A stretch of DNA of 8,377 nt from positions 1 through 8,377 of the forward strand of contig DFQD01000142.1 of assembly GCA_002377605.1 (NCBI GenBank). The letters are read 5' to 3'. The DNA comes from Gammaproteobacteria bacterium UBA3498. Lineage in GTDB: Bacteria > Pseudomonadota > Gammaproteobacteria > Pseudomonadales > Pseudohongiellaceae. Both the position numbers and the translations under genes were made by a program. The first letter of the stretch is position 1. Each line of letters opens with the position of its first letter. The notes beneath the pieces are model-generated. The model was not told the origin of the DNA. It ran no database searches and saw only the letters and a program-made list of their open reading frames with translations. Shown piece after piece: positions 6,431 through 8,377 of this stretch.

Positions 6431-7300
6431 ATGACTAGAAAACAAATTGTTTTTTTAAGTGTAGTATTGTTCTCTTTGGATGTTCACGCTGCTGAAGATG
6501 ATGGCTGTGCCCCGTTCGAACTGCAAGGAGGTAGAATTAGCATTCCTATTAAAGTTGCAGGAAGTGAAACCTCAGCATTTGTAAACTCTGGCACCCGGAC
6601 AATTGGGATCTCGTCGAGCCTCGCTGATCAGTTAGGGCTAGAGATCATTGAGCCAGATCGACCAGCGAATCCAAGATTCTCTGGAATGTTCCAACAATTT
6701 GGAGTAATCGAAAATTTGCCGATTGAAGTATTCGGTCAGGAGATTGAGCTACCAGAGGCTTATGTTTTTAATTCTGACCAGTTCGTGGCGAATTTCAGTC
6801 TCCTTCAATTCCAGAACTTAATCGTTCAAGTGGATAATCCCCAAGCAAAAATATGCTTTATAAATAGAGAAGCCTTACCACTAGATGACGCGCAAAATAT
6901 TGAAATGAGAACCTCCCGCACCGGATCAGCAGCTGTAGAGATTACCCTAAATGGTAGCGAAGACGTCTGGGTGGAACTGCAATTGGGATTTGCAGGAGCT
7001 CTGGCCGTTGATTACTTTACGGCAATGTCCCTAGATTTTGTTGAAGATGGGGTAGAGGTAGAGAATCCTAGTGCAGTTTCGGTTGCCGATGCTATGCAGC
7101 TTGGTCCTTATGAGCTCGGGGCAATTGGTGTTAGGCATCCAACTCAGAGGCCGGAACGTTCGGGTTTTACGCCTGGGCTTCGCTCTGCGAGTTCGCGTCG
7201 AGGTCTGGAAACCAATGGCCAAATTGGTTATGAGATATTACAACACTTCATTCTTACAATGGATTTTGGTGAAGAGAGGATGCATGTCTTTGCGCCATAG
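6431..7300 (+). CDS. Secreted aspartyl-protease-like protein, probably catalytically dead
   Basis: This 289-residue protein has a Sec signal peptide (Arg3-Lys4, core 6-16, likely cleavage after HAA or HA, 19-21). Residues 35-70 read like the first lobe of a retropepsin/pepsin-type aspartyl protease: strands IPIKVAG, then a loop and LADQLGL. The catalytic D-T/S-G is replaced by Asn52-Ser-Gly54 (codon AAC). A second lobe seems to begin near 167, where EITLNGSEDVWVELQLGFAG occupies the matching position and has no Asp in the loop. Each lobe ends in a similar strand pair: VQVDNPQAKICF (132-143) and LTMDFGEERMHVF (about 275-287). The protein therefore looks like a tandem pepsin-like fold without active-site aspartates, perhaps a binding or structural protein. 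GGAGAG lies 12 bases before the ATG, inside the previous gene. Fold assignment is by motif and shape only. Confidence 0.8.
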   Translation: MTRKQIVFLSVVLFSLDVHAAEDDGCAPFELQGGRISIPIKVAGSETSAFVNSGTRTIGISSSLADQLGLEIIEPDRPANPRFSGMFQQFGVIENLPIEVFGQEIELPEAYVFNSDQFVANFSLLQFQNLIVQVDNPQAKICFINREALPLDDAQNIEMRTSRTGSAAVEITLNGSEDVWVELQLGFAGALAVDYFTAMSLDFVEDGVEVENPSAVSVADAMQLGPYELGAIGVRHPTQRPERSGFTPGLRSASSRRGLETNGQIGYEILQHFILTMDFGEERMHVFAP

Positions 7301-8377
7301 GGAACTCAAAGTAGTAACTTTATCTATTTTACTAGTCATCACTCCTTGCTCTCTGGCAAGCGCAGCGGAGAGCTCTGAACTCATCAATCAGTTTTGGTCC
7401 GCTCCCAATATAGAAGAGCGAGCAGCAGTTGCTGAGCAGTTAGTTGCTAAGGTAGGTGATGTTGAAATTCTTTATCAACTACTTAAAGTAGGACCGTCTT
7501 ATTCAACGAGTGTGCCAAGAGGCCAGCAAGAAAGAGCAAGAATCGCCAGCGATGGAACTCGTTTCCCTTATGTCTTTCTTATTCCTGAAGAGTACAACCC
7601 TTCTCAACGGTATTCTGTGGAATTCATGCTTCATGGAGGAGTAAGTAGACCTGAATGGGAATCTGGAGGGGGATGGTGGCGGCGTGGATTTGATTCGTTG
7701 AAACAACCAGATCGAATCGTTGTGGTTCCAGCTTCGTGGGACAATGCATTTTGGTGGCATGAAAACCAGGCGGAGAATTTGCCAGAAATTCTGAATACTC
7801 TAAAAGGGATTTATAATATCGATGAAAACCGGGTGAGTATGACGGGTATTTCTGATGGTGGAACTGGTGCGTACTTTTTCGCATTTAAACAACCCACCCC
7901 CTGGGCATCATTTCTTCCTTATATAGGCCATCCAGGTGTGCTGCGAAATCCGCAGAGTGGTGGGGGCTATCGCCTCTATTTTGAAAATCTGATGTCAAAG
8001 CCTCTTTACATTGTTAACGGAGAGGATGATCGGCTGTATCCATCGTCTTCGGTCGAACCTTTTATCAATGTACTACTAGATTCGGGAGTTGATCATATCT
8101 GGAAGGTGATTCCTGGAGGAGGGCATAATACTAACTGGCTACCGGCCGAGGCTCCATTGATCGAACAATTCAAAATAGAGAATCCACGAGATGCCCTGCC
8201 TGAGACTGTGCAATGGGTGGCAGATAGAACCGATAAATTTAATCGTAATTTGTGGATTCAGATAGATTCACTTTCCCAGACTCCAGGATTGCTTAAGGCT
8301 ACTCGCAGCGGTAATGAATTTGAGGTGGTCGCAAGAGGAGTAAGTGATTTCACTCTGCTCTTAAACCCTGAAGAAGT
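7284..8377 (+). CDS. Secreted alpha/beta hydrolase (esterase/PHB-depolymerase-like), 3' end missing
   Basis: The frame begins at ATG 7284, overlapping the previous gene by 17 bases, with GAGAGG a few bases upstream, and stays open to the window edge (364 codons seen). A Sec signal peptide (core about 10-20, likely cleavage after ASA, 25-27) precedes a short helical segment. From about residue 93 an alpha/beta hydrolase domain follows: an oxyanion-type HGG (117-119), nucleophile elbow G-I-Ser190-D-G-G, acidic residue Asp249 in VNGEDDRLYP, and His281 in GGGHNTNW. This gives a complete Ser-Asp-His triad. The region after residue 300, with NPRDALP and LWIQIDSL, looks like an extra strand-rich C-terminal domain. 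The fold is that of secreted esterases, feruloyl-esterase or depolymerase-like enzymes; the substrate is not visible. It is third in the plus-strand operon. A lipoprotein reading around Cys22 was considered, but the preceding residues do not form a lipobox. Confidence 0.9.
   Translation, partial: MSLRHRELKVVTLSILLVITPCSLASAAESSELINQFWSAPNIEERAAVAEQLVAKVGDVEILYQLLKVGPSYSTSVPRGQQERARIASDGTRFPYVFLIPEEYNPSQRYSVEFMLHGGVSRPEWESGGGWWRRGFDSLKQPDRIVVVPASWDNAFWWHENQAENLPEILNTLKGIYNIDENRVSMTGISDGGTGAYFFAFKQPTPWASFLPYIGHPGVLRNPQSGGGYRLYFENLMSKPLYIVNGEDDRLYPSSSVEPFINVLLDSGVDHIWKVIPGGGHNTNWLPAEAPLIEQFKIENPRDALPETVQWVADRTDKFNRNLWIQIDSLSQTPGLLKATRSGNEFEVVARGVSDFTLLLNPEE

Noticed and set aside
7284..7371. Lipoprotein signal at Cys22 of the last hydrolase
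   Set aside because: The residues before Cys22 are V-I-T-P rather than a lipobox, while a good signal peptidase I site (ASA) follows directly.
7624..7884. Minus-strand frames of 85 to 86 codons opposite the 3' hydrolase gene
   Set aside because: They lie antisense to the catalytic domain of a clear alpha/beta hydrolase and show no recognisable features or ribosome binding sites.

Overview
The window reads as ordinary bacterial chromosome of medium GC content. Genes are dense, Shine-Dalgarno sites are recognisable, and almost every protein is built for the cell envelope. The protein families (periplasmic split-barrel-like protein, RhamD-like enolase with a Tat signal, an unnamed lipoprotein with a secreted partner, esterase-like hydrolases) and the style of the signal peptides suggest an uncultured, probably marine, gammaproteobacterium. 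No rRNA, ribosomal protein or other marker is present, so this placement is inference. No tRNA, CRISPR array, insertion sequence or phage gene was found.

Layout. (1) Positions 2-562, plus strand: the 3' part of a dienelactone-hydrolase-family gene, ending at a strong hairpin (575-615) that can terminate transcription from both sides. (2) Positions 625-5356, minus strand: five tightly packed genes (junctions of 6, -1, 32 and 9 bp), almost certainly one operon. In transcription order they are a secreted protein of unknown function, a lipoprotein of unknown function, a Tat-exported enolase-superfamily protein resembling L-rhamnonate dehydratase, a membrane-anchored protein with CPC and CxxC cysteine pairs, and a secreted five-repeat PD40 beta-propeller. 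(3) Positions 5357-5554: a divergent control region of about 200 bp with a cluster of TTGTC/GACAA half-sites. (4) Positions 5555-8377, plus strand: a second operon encoding a secreted metallo-beta-lactamase-fold hydrolase, a secreted aspartyl-protease-like protein that has lost its catalytic aspartates, and a secreted alpha/beta hydrolase that overlaps it by 17 bp and runs off the window.

How the genes fit together. All eight genes from 625 onward carry an N-terminal export or anchoring signal: five Sec signal peptides, one lipobox, one Tat motif and one uncleaved membrane anchor. The divergon therefore looks like a periplasmic/envelope module mixing hydrolases, a sugar-acid-dehydratase-like enzyme and binding or scaffold proteins. 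A substrate cannot be named from the sequence. The most unusual pieces are the Tat-exported enolase-superfamily protein, the apparent pseudo-protease, and the conserved-looking but unnamed lipoprotein/secreted-protein pair. Three starts were chosen by inspection: 5356 (ATG rather than an upstream TTG), 5555 (GTG with a near-perfect Shine-Dalgarno) and 7284.
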